DNA of 64,000 bases, taken from contig NZ_JAFBCN010000001.1 of the NCBI RefSeq assembly GCF_016907755.1, positions 1,178,001 to 1,242,000 of the forward strand. Reading direction: 5' to 3'. Of the stretch, positions 8,201-16,489 are shown in pieces. Every line of letters begins with the position of its first letter. The stretch's first letter is position 1. The translations under genes and the position numbers were made by a program. Source of the DNA: Cellulosimicrobium cellulans (lineage in GTDB: Bacteria; Actinomycetota; Actinomycetes; Actinomycetales; Cellulomonadaceae). The notes under the pieces are model-generated. The model was given only the letters and a program-made list of their open reading frames with translations. It did not search any database and was not told the DNA's origin.

Positions 8201-9046
8201 TCACCCGTCGAGACCCTCGAACCGCGCGTCGAGCCAGCCGGCGAGCCGGTCCGGCCGGTCGGTCATGATGCCGTCGACCCCCTGCACGAGGAGGTCGTCC
8301 CACTCGTCCGTCGTGTTCGCCGTCCAGACGTGCACGCGCAGCCCCGCCTCGTGGAGCGTGTCCACGAGGCCCGGCTCGTGCGCGAGGAGCGCGACCTCCG
8401 GGTTGCAGGCCACGACCCCCAGGTCGGCGCACACGCTGACGAGCTCACCGAGGCTGTCGGGGTGCAGCGCGAGCAGAAGCGCGCGGTCGAGGTGCCCCGC
8501 GGCGTCGCGCAGCGCGGCGACCGTGGGCGGCCAGAACGACTGGACGAGCACCCGGTCGGCGAGGCCCGCGTCGTCCACCTGCTTCGTCACGAGCAGGGTG
8601 TCCTCCACCGTCCACACGCCCTTGAGCTCGACCAGCAGCCCGAGCCCGGGCCGCGCGGCCACGAGCCGCGCCGCCTCCTGGAACGTCGGCACGCGCTGGC
8701 CCGCGAACGCGCGCGAGAACGACGACCCGGCGTCGAGAGCGCGCACCTCGGCCAGCGTGAGCCCGTCCACGCGGCCGGTCCCGTCCGTCGTCTCGTCCAC
8801 GACGTCGTCGTGCAGCACGACGACCTGCCGGTCGGCCGTGAGGTGCACGTCGAGCTCGATCGCGTCGGCACCCGCCCGCGCCGCGGCCTCGAACGCCGCG
8901 AGGGTGTTCTGCGGCGCCACGGACGAGTTGCCGCGGTGCCCGACGACGAGCGGGCGGCCCCCGCGGTCCGCGGCGGGCTGGAGCAGGCGGGCACGGTGCG
9001 GAGTCGTGCGCTGCTCCGGCGGACGACCAGCGGCGGTGGAGGGCAT
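8201..9046 (-). CDS. Glycerophosphodiester phosphodiesterase
   Basis: This 281-residue GDPD-family protein has a TIM-barrel start VVGHRGNSSVAPQNTLAAF, in which the HR and NT residues form the catalytic and metal site, followed by ELDVHLTADRQVVVLHDD with the Glu, Asp and catalytic His. It would split glycerophosphodiesters into glycerol-3-phosphate and an alcohol. No signal peptide is seen, so the enzyme is probably cytoplasmic. It is the first gene of the operon with the PfkB kinase and SurE. The ATG at 9046 gives a typical length. Confidence 0.9.
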   Translation of the reverse strand: MPSTAAGRPPEQRTTPHRARLLQPAADRGGRPLVVGHRGNSSVAPQNTLAAFEAAARAGADAIELDVHLTADRQVVVLHDDVVDETTDGTGRVDGLTLAEVRALDAGSSFSRAFAGQRVPTFQEAARLVAARPGLGLLVELKGVWTVEDTLLVTKQVDDAGLADRVLVQSFWPPTVAALRDAAGHLDRALLLALHPDSLGELVSVCADLGVVACNPEVALLAHEPGLVDTLHEAGLRVHVWTANTTDEWDDLLVQGVDGIMTDRPDRLAGWLDARFEGLDG

Positions 9047-9137
9047 GGGGCCAGTCTCGCGCGCGACCCGCGCCGCCGTCCTGCCGGGCCACCCGCGGGA
9101 CGGACCGTTCCGCGAACGTTCACCCGGCGTGCAGCCC

Positions 9138-9701
9138 TCAGCGGCGGCGGCCCGTGAGCGCGAGCAGGTGGGTGAGGTCGTCGGCGCCGTCGTCGACGTC
9201 GAGCGGGCCGCGGAACAACGGGCCCGGCTCGAGGAACGTCGAGCGCGACTCCGCGTAGTGCAGCGCCCACGCGACCAGCGCGGGCTCGCCCGCCTCGTCC
9301 GCCCCGACGGCGCGGGCCAGGTCCCAGGCGTGCACCACGAGGTCGAACGTCATCTGGGCGCAGTACTCCGCGCCCGACTCGTCGCCGTAGGACAGGTGCA
9401 CCCGGCGGTCCAGGGCGTCGGGCGCGAGGAACGCCTCGCGGGCCTCGACGGACGCGTCGACCCACCGGTCGACGGGGTCCTCGCCGAGCACGTCGCCGTC
9501 GAAGACGGTGCCGACGTCCTCGATCCACCGCCCGGCGAGCAGCTCGGGCGCCCAGAGCTGCTCGGCCGTGAGGTGGTTGACGAGGTCGCGCACCGTCCAG
9601 TCGGCGTCCGGGGTGGGCAGCGCCCACTGGTCGTCGCGCAGCGGGCGGACGAGCGCGTCGAACGCGCCGATCGCGTCGCCGTGGGCGGCGAGGACGTCCA
9701 T
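9138..9701 (-). CDS. TIGR03086-type metal-binding protein (maleylpyruvate isomerase N-terminal/DinB-like fold)
   Basis: A four-helix-bundle protein of 187 residues with the family pattern WTVRDLVNHL near residue 40 and VVHAWDLARAVG near 125, whose histidines are the expected metal ligands. Members are thought to be mycothiol-dependent or related metalloenzymes; substrates are mostly unknown. The ATG start has a strong RBS (GGAGG, 6 bases upstream). It stands alone between the GDPD operon and the dehydrogenase terminator. Confidence 0.85.
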   Translation of the reverse strand: MDVLAAHGDAIGAFDALVRPLRDDQWALPTPDADWTVRDLVNHLTAEQLWAPELLAGRWIEDVGTVFDGDVLGEDPVDRWVDASVEAREAFLAPDALDRRVHLSYGDESGAEYCAQMTFDLVVHAWDLARAVGADEAGEPALVAWALHYAESRSTFLEPGPLFRGPLDVDDGADDLTHLLALTGRRR

Positions 9702-9795
9702 GCCGAACCTCCCGGGGGCTCGTGAACCTCCACCGTGGCACGCCGGGCGGCGCGCCGCAGGTCGAGCGCGGCACGTCGACGAGCACGGGTCGAGC

Positions 9796-9833
9796 GCGGC
9801 CCGCGGCCCCGGGGACGGGGGGCCGCGGGCCGC
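9796..9833 (-). terminator. Hairpin terminator of the zinc dehydrogenase gene
   Basis: A perfect 15-bp inverted repeat (GCGGCCCGCGGCCCC and its complement, 8-base loop) begins 5 bases past the dehydrogenase stop codon on the minus strand. There is no long T tract, as is common for actinobacterial terminators. Confidence 0.65.
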
Positions 9834-9837
9834 CGTC

Positions 9838-10896
9838 TCACACCGACACGACGATCTTCACGTGGTCGTCCTTGTGGTCGATGAGCTCGCGGTACCCCTT
9901 CTCCACGACGTCCTCGACGGCGATGCGGCCCGTGACGAACGGGGCGAGGTCGACCTTGCCCTCCTGGACGAGCCGGATGACCGCGGGGTGGTCGTCCGCG
10001 TACCCGATGGCGCCCTTGATGGTGAGCTCCCGCAGGAGCACCGTCATGACGTCGAGGGTCGGCGGCGCGGAGAACAGCGCGACGATCTGGAGCGTCCCGC
10101 CCGCCTTGAGCGCGTGCGTCAGCGTGTCGAGCACCGGCTGCGCGCCCGAGCACTCGATCGCGACGTCCGCGCCGCGGCCGTCGGTGAGCTCGAGGACGTG
10201 CGCGGCGACGTCGACCTCGCGCGGGTCGAGCACGACGTCGGCCACGCCGGTCTCCAGCGCCTTGGCCTTGCGCGCCCCGCTCACCTCGGTGACGACCGCG
10301 CGCGCCCCGATCGCGTGCAGGACGGCGCACGTCAGCAGGCCGATCGGCCCCGCCCCGCCGACGAGGACCGTGTCGCCCGCCTGCGCCCCGGACAGCCGGA
10401 CGCCGTGGTACGCGACCGCGAGCGGCTCGATCAGCGCGGCCTGGTCCAGCGGGACGTCGCCCACGGGGTGCACCCAGCGGCGCTCGACCACGATGTGCTC
10501 GGACAGCCCGCCACCGCGGCCGGAGATCCCGATGAAGCCCATCTTCACGCACGCGTTGTAGAGGCCGTCGCGGCACGGCGGGCACTCGCCGCACACCATG
10601 AAGGGCTCCACGACGACGGCGTCCCCGACCGCGAGCCCGTCGACTCCCTCGCCGAGCTCCTCGACGACCCCGGAGAACTCGTGGCCGAACACGACGGGCA
10701 GCGTCTCGCCCGACAGCGGGTGCGGCTCGGTCGCGGACGGCGCGGGCGGGAACGGGCCCTCGAGGTAGAGGTGCAGGTCGGACCCGCAGATGCCCGTCCA
10801 TGCGGGCCGGATCTTCACGGTCCCCGGCCGGGTCTCGGGCTCCGGGACGTCCTCGATCCGGAGGTCTTCCTTGCCGTGGTACCGCGCCGCCTTCAT
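9838..10896 (-). CDS. Zinc-dependent alcohol dehydrogenase, (R,R)-2,3-butanediol dehydrogenase type
   Basis: Medium-chain dehydrogenase of 352 residues. The catalytic zinc region is GICGSDLHLYLEG, then GHEFSGVVEELGEGV. The structural zinc loop contains CGECPPCRDGLYNAC. The nucleotide-binding motif is VLVGGAGPIGLL. Sequence features such as GFIGISGRGGGLSEH resemble BdhA-type butanediol/acetoin dehydrogenases, which interconvert acetoin and 2,3-butanediol with NAD(H); sorbitol-type activity is an alternative. The ATG at 10896 has the RBS GAGGTGAGG. It appears monocistronic. Confidence 0.87.
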   Translation of the reverse strand: MKAARYHGKEDLRIEDVPEPETRPGTVKIRPAWTGICGSDLHLYLEGPFPPAPSATEPHPLSGETLPVVFGHEFSGVVEELGEGVDGLAVGDAVVVEPFMVCGECPPCRDGLYNACVKMGFIGISGRGGGLSEHIVVERRWVHPVGDVPLDQAALIEPLAVAYHGVRLSGAQAGDTVLVGGAGPIGLLTCAVLHAIGARAVVTEVSGARKAKALETGVADVVLDPREVDVAAHVLELTDGRGADVAIECSGAQPVLDTLTHALKAGGTLQIVALFSAPPTLDVMTVLLRELTIKGAIGYADDHPAVIRLVQEGKVDLAPFVTGRIAVEDVVEKGYRELIDHKDDHVKIVVSV

Positions 10897-11271
10897 CGTC
10901 CTCACCTCGTCCGTCGGGCCGCGCGCACCGCTCGGTGCGCGGCGGGCGGTCCCCGGACCGGTCCTCGGTGAGACCTCGGCGGGCCGTGGCGACCGACCGC
11001 ACCTCCACGCTAGGCCGCGGTCCGGTCGGCACGTCGCGCCGAAGGTCCTCGGGTACGGGGCCGGTCGTCGTCGGTGCTCGCGCGGGAGCCGGGGCGCGCC
11101 GGGCACGAGGGCGGTGCGGTGCCGGGACGCGGTGCCGGAACGTGGTGCCGGAGCGCGCGTGAACGCGGTGCCGGAGCGCGCCGCCGCGGGAGCCGCCGCG
11201 ATACTGGGGCGCGTGACCACGACCCCCGCCCGCGCACGCCGAACCGTCCCCGAGCCCTGCGGGGTGCGCGC
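10897..11271. other. Divergent intergenic region with GGTGCCGGAACG-type repeats
   Basis: This 375-base region separates the divergently transcribed dehydrogenase and VanZ-RDD genes and must hold both promoters. Between about 11111 and 11180 a unit close to CGGTGCCGGAACG recurs four times, imperfectly. No start codon with an RBS supports a gene here. Confidence 0.45.
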
Positions 11272-12417
11272 GTGATCGACCGGTGGACGTGGCCGGCGTA
11301 CGTCGGCGTGATCGGCGGGGCGCTGCTCTTCGCCGCGTTCCTCGTGCCCGCCCTCGCGTGGCAGTCGCGCCGGTACGGCGGGCTCAGCGGCCGCCGCCTG
11401 GTCGGGGCCGCGGCCGTCGCCGTCTACGGGGTGGCCCTCGTCGCGTACACGCTCCTGCCGCTGCCGAGCGGGGATCTCGCCGAGTGGTGCGCCCGGTACG
11501 GCGTCGCGGGGGCGGAGCTCGTGCCGTTCCACTCCCTGGCCGACATCCGGCGCGACACCGCGGGCCTCGGCCCCGGCGCGACCCTGCGCAGCGCGGCCGT
11601 GCTCCAGGTCGTGTTCAACGTCGTCCTGTTCGTCCCGTGGGGCCTCCTCGTGCGCCGCTACCTGGGGCGTGGCGTCGTCGTCGCGACGCTGTCCGGCCTC
11701 GCCGCGTCGCTGCTCATCGAGACCACGCAGTACACGGGGATCTTCGGGATCATCCCGTGCTCGTACCGCGTCGCCGACGTCGACGACGTGCTGACCAACA
11801 CGCTCGGAGCGCTCCTCGGGGCGCTCGCAGCCCCGCTCCTGCTGCGATGGATGCCGCGCGCGGCGGAGCTCGAGGCGCGCCGGGGCGAGGCGCGGCCCGT
11901 CACGGTGTCGCGTCGCTGGCTGGGGATGCTGCTCGATGCGCTGCTCGTCACCGTGCTCGGCGTCGTGCTGCAGGTGGGCTACCGCACGGTGCTCCTCCTG
12001 CTCGGGCGTCCGCTGCCCGACGGGACGGACTGGCCGCAGTGGCTGCTCGGCACCCTCGTCCCGTTCGCGCTCGTGTTCGTCGTGCCGACGTTCCTCGACA
12101 GCGGCGCGTCCTGGGGGCAACGGACCGTGTGGCTCGCGCCGCGCTGGGCGGGCCGGCCCGGCACGACGGCGCAGCGCGTCGCCCGCGCGGCGGCCGGGGG
12201 CGCGCTGTGGGGGGCGCTGGGCCTCCTCGCCGACCTGCCGACGGACGTCCCGACGGCGCTCGCGGTCGCGGGCGACGTGGCCGCGCCGGTCGCGTGGCTG
12301 TTCGCCCTGGTGTCGGTCGTCGCGGTCCCGTTCACGCCCGGGCGGCGCGGGCTCTCGGGGGTGGTGTCCGGCGCGGAGGTCGTCGACGCGCGGGAGACGA
12401 CGCTCAGTCCTGCGTGA
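11272..12417 (+). CDS. VanZ-family / RDD-family fusion membrane protein
   Basis: This 381-residue integral membrane protein has an N-terminal VanZ-like region. It carries VAYTLLPLPS near 60, then a polar segment containing LVPFHSLADI, then LLIETTQYTGIFG and SYRVADVDDVLTNTLGALLG, all typical of VanZ proteins. From about 205 on it carries an RDD-like region (RRWLGMLLDALLVT, and further helices with SGASWGQRTVWL). VanZ domains are linked to low-level teicoplanin resistance and RDD domains to ion transport, but the fusion's role is not established. The GTG start at 11272 fits the conserved N-terminus. The 3' end overlaps the convergent small gene by 14 bases. Confidence 0.83.
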   Translation: MIDRWTWPAYVGVIGGALLFAAFLVPALAWQSRRYGGLSGRRLVGAAAVAVYGVALVAYTLLPLPSGDLAEWCARYGVAGAELVPFHSLADIRRDTAGLGPGATLRSAAVLQVVFNVVLFVPWGLLVRRYLGRGVVVATLSGLAASLLIETTQYTGIFGIIPCSYRVADVDDVLTNTLGALLGALAAPLLLRWMPRAAELEARRGEARPVTVSRRWLGMLLDALLVTVLGVVLQVGYRTVLLLLGRPLPDGTDWPQWLLGTLVPFALVFVVPTFLDSGASWGQRTVWLAPRWAGRPGTTAQRVARAAAGGALWGALGLLADLPTDVPTALAVAGDVAAPVAWLFALVSVVAVPFTPGRRGLSGVVSGAEVVDARETTLSPA

Positions 12418-12586
12418 GGAACCCGACGGTCAGGGCGATCGCGCCCCAGATCACGAGGCCCCCGCCGACGGCGATGGCCATCCCGTTCGCCCCCGTGGAG
12501 CCGGCCCGGCGCGCGCCGCGGGCGGCCGTCGCGGCGATCGCGAGGCCGGACACGACGAGCACAGCCCCTGCCACGATCCAGAACAT
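12404..12586 (-). CDS. Small two-helix membrane protein, unknown function
   Basis: A 60-residue hydrophobic protein starting MFWIVAGAVLVVSGLAIAA, with a basic loop (RGARRAG) and a second helix (about 36-56) ending in FLTQD. A GTG three codons upstream (12595) is an alternative start. It overlaps the end of the VanZ-RDD gene convergently. The hydrophobicity pattern and the typical third-position GC content support coding, but no family is recognised. Confidence 0.5.
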   Translation of the reverse strand: MFWIVAGAVLVVSGLAIAATAARGARRAGSTGANGMAIAVGGGLVIWGAIALTVGFLTQD

Positions 12587-12790
12587 CGCGAACACCGTCC
12601 CATACGTCCCCTGTGCTCCGCATCGTGGACGGCCGTCCAGGACCGTCCGATCGGGGAGCGCTCGCCCCCGCGCGCGCCGTCGACCTGCGGGTTCTCGGGC
12701 AGGCGGGCTTCACGGAGAGCGAACACACCGGCGGCGATGCGTGCCGAGCCGTGAGACGGCTTGCACCGAGGCGCGGTCACGCCGCACGGT

Positions 12791-14410
12791 GTGCGGGTGC
12801 ACCCGACCCCCGACGGCCCGCCCGTCCGCCGCGTCCTGTTCCCGGGCCGTCACCACGTCGTCACGCGCTACCAGGTCGACTACCTGCGGGCGCTGCGCGC
12901 CGGGCTCGTGCGCGACCTCGACGGGCGCCGCGTGCGCTGCGCCCCGGACGTCGAGGTCGTCTGGGTCGTCACGTCCGCGAACCATGCGGGCACGCGCCGC
13001 AACCCGCTGCCGGGCCACCGCCGCGAGGCGCTCGTCGAGAACGTGACGACCCGGGAGGGGCTCGCGTCCGTCGTCGTCCCCGTGCCCGACGTCGCGCCGG
13101 ACGACCGGTTCGCCCACCTCGTCGTGACGAGCGTCGCGACGGCGACGGGCGTCGCGCCAGACCCCGCCGACACCGTCGTCGCGTGCTCGACCCCCGCCCT
13201 CGTGGAGGCGTACCGCGCCCTCGGCTACCGCGTCGCGGGCGTGGAGCTCGACGCCGCCGAGCCCGGCGGCCGGCTCCCCGCCCGGCCGTGGGACGTCGTC
13301 GAGCAGATCGCCGGGGGCGACGAGGGCTGGCAGGAGGTCGCGCACCCGGCCGTGCCCGAGTTCTACGCGCGCTACCGGTTCGTCGAGGACGTGCGGCGGA
13401 TCTTCGCCGACCCCGTCGTCTCCGGCGACGGCGATCTCACCTCGACGCGCGACTACCGCACCTACGCGGCCGCGTTCGAGGACGCGTCCGCGCGCAAGTG
13501 GGCCCAGGTGGCGCCGCACGTGCGTCCCGGTCGGATCGTCGACATCGGCTGCGCGACCGGCGGCCTCCTGGAGCACGTCGCGCGCGAGCCGCGCCTGCAC
13601 GAGTCCGACCTGTTCGGGGTCGACGTCGCGCGGCACCTCGTCGCGGAGGCCGAGCACAAGAAGGCCCAGGGCGTGTTCGCGAACCCCCACGTGTGGTTCG
13701 TGCAGGCCAACATCCTCGACCGGTCCGTGATGCCCGACGCGACCGTCGACACGACCCTCACGATCGCCCTCACGCACGAGGTCTCCTCGTACGGGGACGG
13801 CGTGCGCGACGTCGAGACGTTCGCGCGCCGCGTCCACGCCCACACCCGGCCCGGCGGGGTGTGGATCAACTCCGACGTGTGCGGCCCCGCCGAGCCGGAC
13901 CGCGGCGTCGTGCTGACGCTGCGGACCGACGACGGCGCCGCGGCGTCAGGCGACGGTCCGGGCGGCGCGCGCACGGACCTCGACGACCTCGCGCGCACGG
14001 ACGTCGCCGCGTGGGTCGGGGCGCTGTCCACCGACGCGCGCCTGGTCCAGTTCGCGCACGACTTCCCGCGCCTGTCCGGCGCGGCGTTCGCGCCCGCGCG
14101 GCTGGGCCCCGGGTCGTGGCGGCTCACGCTGCGCGAGGCCATGGAGTTCCTGACCCGCAAGGACTACGTCGACAACTGGCTGTCCGAGTGCCACGAGCGG
14201 TTCTGCGACCTCAGCGGCCCGCGGTGGGCGGACCTGCTCGCGGACGCCGGCTTCGAGCTCGAGCCGGGCAGCGGCGCGTGGCGCAACGAGTGGGTCGTCG
14301 AGCACGCCCTCGCGCCCGTCGCGGCGCTGCACGACGCCATGACCGGGGAGCCCGTCGACTGGCCCGACACCCACGTCCTCACCGTCGCCCGCCGCCCCGA
14401 GCTCGCCTGA
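12791..14410 (+). CDS. Two-domain protein: nucleotidyltransferase-like N-terminus fused to a SAM-dependent methyltransferase
   Basis: Cytoplasmic protein of about 539 residues. The first 200 residues have a Rossmann-like layout. RRVLFPGRHHVVTRYQVDYL resembles the start of NMN/pantetheine adenylyltransferases, although the (H/T)xGH motif is not intact. VVTSANHAGTRRNPLPGHRR recalls their second motif. A linker (PWDVVEQIAGGDEGW) leads to a class I methyltransferase from about 240, with motif I as DIGCATGG and acidic motif II LFGVDV. The C-terminal 150 residues contain the conserved-looking LTRKDYVDNWLSECHERFCDLS. The start is uncertain: TTG 12761, GTG 12791 or GTG 12797. Substrate and pathway are unknown. 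It is followed by repeats and an ASCH-wHTH gene. Confidence 0.72.
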   Translation: MRVHPTPDGPPVRRVLFPGRHHVVTRYQVDYLRALRAGLVRDLDGRRVRCAPDVEVVWVVTSANHAGTRRNPLPGHRREALVENVTTREGLASVVVPVPDVAPDDRFAHLVVTSVATATGVAPDPADTVVACSTPALVEAYRALGYRVAGVELDAAEPGGRLPARPWDVVEQIAGGDEGWQEVAHPAVPEFYARYRFVEDVRRIFADPVVSGDGDLTSTRDYRTYAAAFEDASARKWAQVAPHVRPGRIVDIGCATGGLLEHVAREPRLHESDLFGVDVARHLVAEAEHKKAQGVFANPHVWFVQANILDRSVMPDATVDTTLTIALTHEVSSYGDGVRDVETFARRVHAHTRPGGVWINSDVCGPAEPDRGVVLTLRTDDGAAASGDGPGGARTDLDDLARTDVAAWVGALSTDARLVQFAHDFPRLSGAAFAPARLGPGSWRLTLREAMEFLTRKDYVDNWLSECHERFCDLSGPRWADLLADAGFELEPGSGAWRNEWVVEHALAPVAALHDAMTGEPVDWPDTHVLTVARRPELA

Positions 14411-14433
14411 CCGGGTCCCGAGACCCGACCCGC

Positions 14434-14535
14434 CGAGGTAGAGCCCTGGTACGGCGAGGGAGAGCCCAGGTTCGCCGGGGTAGAGGCCTGGTCATGGCCA
14501 CGTCTCTACCTCGCGTGACCGGGGCTCTCCCTCGG
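14434..14535. repeat. Inverted cluster of 21-bp intergenic repeats (family A)
   Basis: Three imperfect 21-bp units in one orientation (CGAGGTAGAGCCCTGGT, CGAGGGAGAGCCCAGGT, CGGGGTAGAGGCCTGGT) are followed by about two units inverted (CTCTACCTCGCGTGACC, then GGGGCTCTCCCTCG). The arrangement can fold into a large hairpin. The same 21-bp unit recurs at 33541-33596 and 61618-61710. It lies directly after the stop of the methyltransferase fusion gene and just before the ASCH gene, so a termination role is possible. Confidence 0.75.
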
Positions 14536-14569
14536 GAGATCGGGGCGGCGCCGTCGTACGCTCGGAGGC

Positions 14570-15166
14570 GTGCTCCTCGACGCCCGCACGCTGCGCGGCC
14601 TCCAGGACGGGACGGTGACGCTGGCGTTCCGCCGCTGGACGACGCCGCGCGTGAAGGTCGGGACGCTCCAGCGCACGCGGATCGGCGTCGTCGAGGTGAC
14701 GTCGGTCGAGCGCGTACCCTCCGGCGCGGACGGCGCGCCGCTCGTGTCCGACGACGAGGCACGCCTGGCCGGGATCGCCTCCCCGGAGCGCGTGCTCGCC
14801 CGGGGCGCCGCGCGCGAGGGCGACCTCTACCGCGTGGGCATCCGGCTCGCGGGCCCCGACCCGCGCGTCGCGCTGCGCGAGGACGCCGACCTGGACGCGG
14901 CCGCCGTCGAGCAGATCCGCGCCGCGCTGGGCCGCAAGGACCGCGCCGCCACGGCGCCGTGGACCCGGCAGTACCTCGAGCTCGTCGCGGCGAACGAGGG
15001 CGTCGTCGCGCGCGAGCTCGCCGCGGGCCTGGGGATGGCGCGCGACGACTTCAAGGTGCGCGTGCGCCGGCTCAAGGAGCTCGGCCTCACCGAGAGCCTC
15101 GACGTCGGCTACCGCCTCTCCCCGCGCGGCCGGGCCTACCTCGACGCGACGACCCCCGACCCCTGA
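14570..15166 (+). CDS. ASCH/PUA-like domain protein with C-terminal winged helix
   Basis: A 198-residue protein. The N-terminal 95 residues look like an ASCH (PUA-like) domain, with LLDARTLRGLQDGTVTLAFR and then KVGTLQRTRIGVVEVTSVERV. ASCH domains bind RNA or modified nucleosides. The C-terminal part (about 125-195) is a winged-helix-like segment (ARELAAGLGMARDDFKVRVR, then LGLTESLDVGYRLSPRGRAYL). The GTG start has the RBS GGAGG 2-6 bases upstream. A nucleic-acid-related role is inferred from the two domains; the pathway is unknown. It lies immediately downstream of the family A repeat cluster. Confidence 0.72.
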   Translation: MLLDARTLRGLQDGTVTLAFRRWTTPRVKVGTLQRTRIGVVEVTSVERVPSGADGAPLVSDDEARLAGIASPERVLARGAAREGDLYRVGIRLAGPDPRVALREDADLDAAAVEQIRAALGRKDRAATAPWTRQYLELVAANEGVVARELAAGLGMARDDFKVRVRRLKELGLTESLDVGYRLSPRGRAYLDATTPDP

Positions 15167-15192
15167 CGGGGCGGGGGACGGACGCTTCGACG

Positions 15193-15234
15193 TGTCAGCG
15201 AGTGGTCGCGCTCGACCGCGACGACGCGCTGACA
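15193..15234 (-). terminator. Hairpin overlapping the 3' end of the PPOX-family gene
   Basis: TGTCAGCGAGTGGTCGCG at 15193-15210 pairs with 15217-15234 across 18 bp with two mismatches and a 6-base loop. The outer arm encodes the last dozen residues of the convergent PPOX-family gene, so the terminator is partly coding. Confidence 0.5.
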
Positions 15235-15797
15235 GGTTCGCCAGGGTCGCCGATCGCGGGGAGGCCGTCGATGCTCGTGGAGTTCTTGGTGACGCGGTAG
15301 TCGTCGAGCTGCTCGGGCGTCTTGCGACCGGCCCAGCGGTCGAGCAGGTCGCGGTCCTCGACGAGCTCGAGGTGCGGGACGGAGAACCCGCACGAGTCGG
15401 AGACGCGCGTGACGTCCACGACGACGACGCCGCGCTGCCCGGCGGTCTCCGCCTTGGCGAAGTGCCCGCGCAGCGCGTCGAACTCCGCGCTCCCGGCCTC
15501 GACGTACCGGCCGGTGCCGTGGAACCGGACGATGTTGGGCGGCCCGGAGAACGCGCAGAACATCACGACGATGCGGCCGTTCTCCCGCAGGTGCGCGGGA
15601 GCCTCCGCGCCTGACCCGGTGTAGTCGAGGTAGGCGACGCGGTGCGGGTCGAGCACGGCGAACGTGCCCGCCATGCCCTTGGGCGAGACGTTGACGTGCC
15701 CGTCGGCCGCGAGCGGCGCGGTGCCGACGAAGAACACCGGCTGCGCGAGGACGAACGACGCCAGCCGGTCGGTGATCTGTGCGTGCACGGTGCCCAT
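15195..15797 (-). CDS. Pyridoxamine 5'-phosphate oxidase family protein (flavin/F420-binding split barrel)
   Basis: This 200-residue protein has the split beta-barrel pattern of the PPOX superfamily: FVLAQPVFFVGTAPLAADGHVNVSPKG, VAYLDYTGSGAEAPAHLREN and FHGTGRYVEAG. Proteins of this group bind FMN or F420 and act as oxidoreductases of unknown substrate. The sequence lacks the hallmarks of true PdxH. The ATG at 15797 gives the conserved N-terminus. It is divergent from the DinB gene with only 48 bases between the starts, so the two share a compact promoter region. Confidence 0.83.
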   Translation of the reverse strand: MGTVHAQITDRLASFVLAQPVFFVGTAPLAADGHVNVSPKGMAGTFAVLDPHRVAYLDYTGSGAEAPAHLRENGRIVVMFCAFSGPPNIVRFHGTGRYVEAGSAEFDALRGHFAKAETAGQRGVVVVDVTRVSDSCGFSVPHLELVEDRDLLDRWAGRKTPEQLDDYRVTKNSTSIDGLPAIGDPGEPVSASSRSSATTR

Positions 15798-15845
15798 GAG
15801 CCGAGTCTGGCACCGGCGTCGGTGGGCGGGAGTAGCGTCCGAGGG

Positions 15846-16457
15846 ATGGGCGCGACGACGCACGACCACGACCCGAAGGCGACGCTGCAGCGGTACCTGA
15901 CGCGCGAGCGCGAGGTGCTGCTGGCGAGGGCGGAAGGGCTGGGCGAGCACGACGTGCGTCGTCCGCTCACCCGGACGGGCACCAACCTCCTGGGACTCGT
16001 CAAGCACGTGGGCAGCGTGCAGCTCGGCTACCTCCACGAGGCGTTCGGCGGCACGCACGACCTCCCGATGCCCTGGTTCGACGACGACGCCGAGGTCAAC
16101 GCGGACATGTGGGCGACGGCGGACGAGTCGCGCGAAGAGGCCCTCGACTTCTTCCGGGCGTCGACGGCGCTGTGCGACGCGACGGTCGCGTCGCTCGACC
16201 TCGACGCGCGCGGCGAGGTGCCGTGGTGGCCGCCGGAGCGCCGCGAGATCTCGCTGTTCCTCGCGCTCGTCCACGTCCTGGACGAGGTCGCGCACCACGC
16301 CGGCCACGCCGACATCGTCCGCGAGCTCGTCGACGGCGCGGCGGGGGACGACCGCGGCAACCTCCCCGACCTGGGGGACGACGAGTGGGCGGCGTACCGC
16401 GAGCGGCTGGAGGCCTCCGCCGTGGAGGCCGCGCGGCGCGCGGGCGAGCCGGCCTGA
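15846..16457 (+). CDS. DinB-superfamily (DUF664-like) protein
   Basis: A 203-residue four-helix-bundle protein with histidines in the expected metal positions: LLGLVKHVG near 50 and DEVAHHAGHADIVREL near 150. The conserved MPWFDDDAEVNADMWAT segment is typical of the actinobacterial DUF664/DinB group. These proteins are probable metal-dependent thiol transferases; the substrate is unknown. The ATG start follows GAGGG. It is divergent from the PPOX-family gene and convergent with rlmC. Confidence 0.85.
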   Translation: MGATTHDHDPKATLQRYLTREREVLLARAEGLGEHDVRRPLTRTGTNLLGLVKHVGSVQLGYLHEAFGGTHDLPMPWFDDDAEVNADMWATADESREEALDFFRASTALCDATVASLDLDARGEVPWWPPERREISLFLALVHVLDEVAHHAGHADIVRELVDGAAGDDRGNLPDLGDDEWAAYRERLEASAVEAARRAGEPA

Positions 16458-16489
16458 CCGCGAGATCGGCAGCCGTACGAGCGGCGTGG

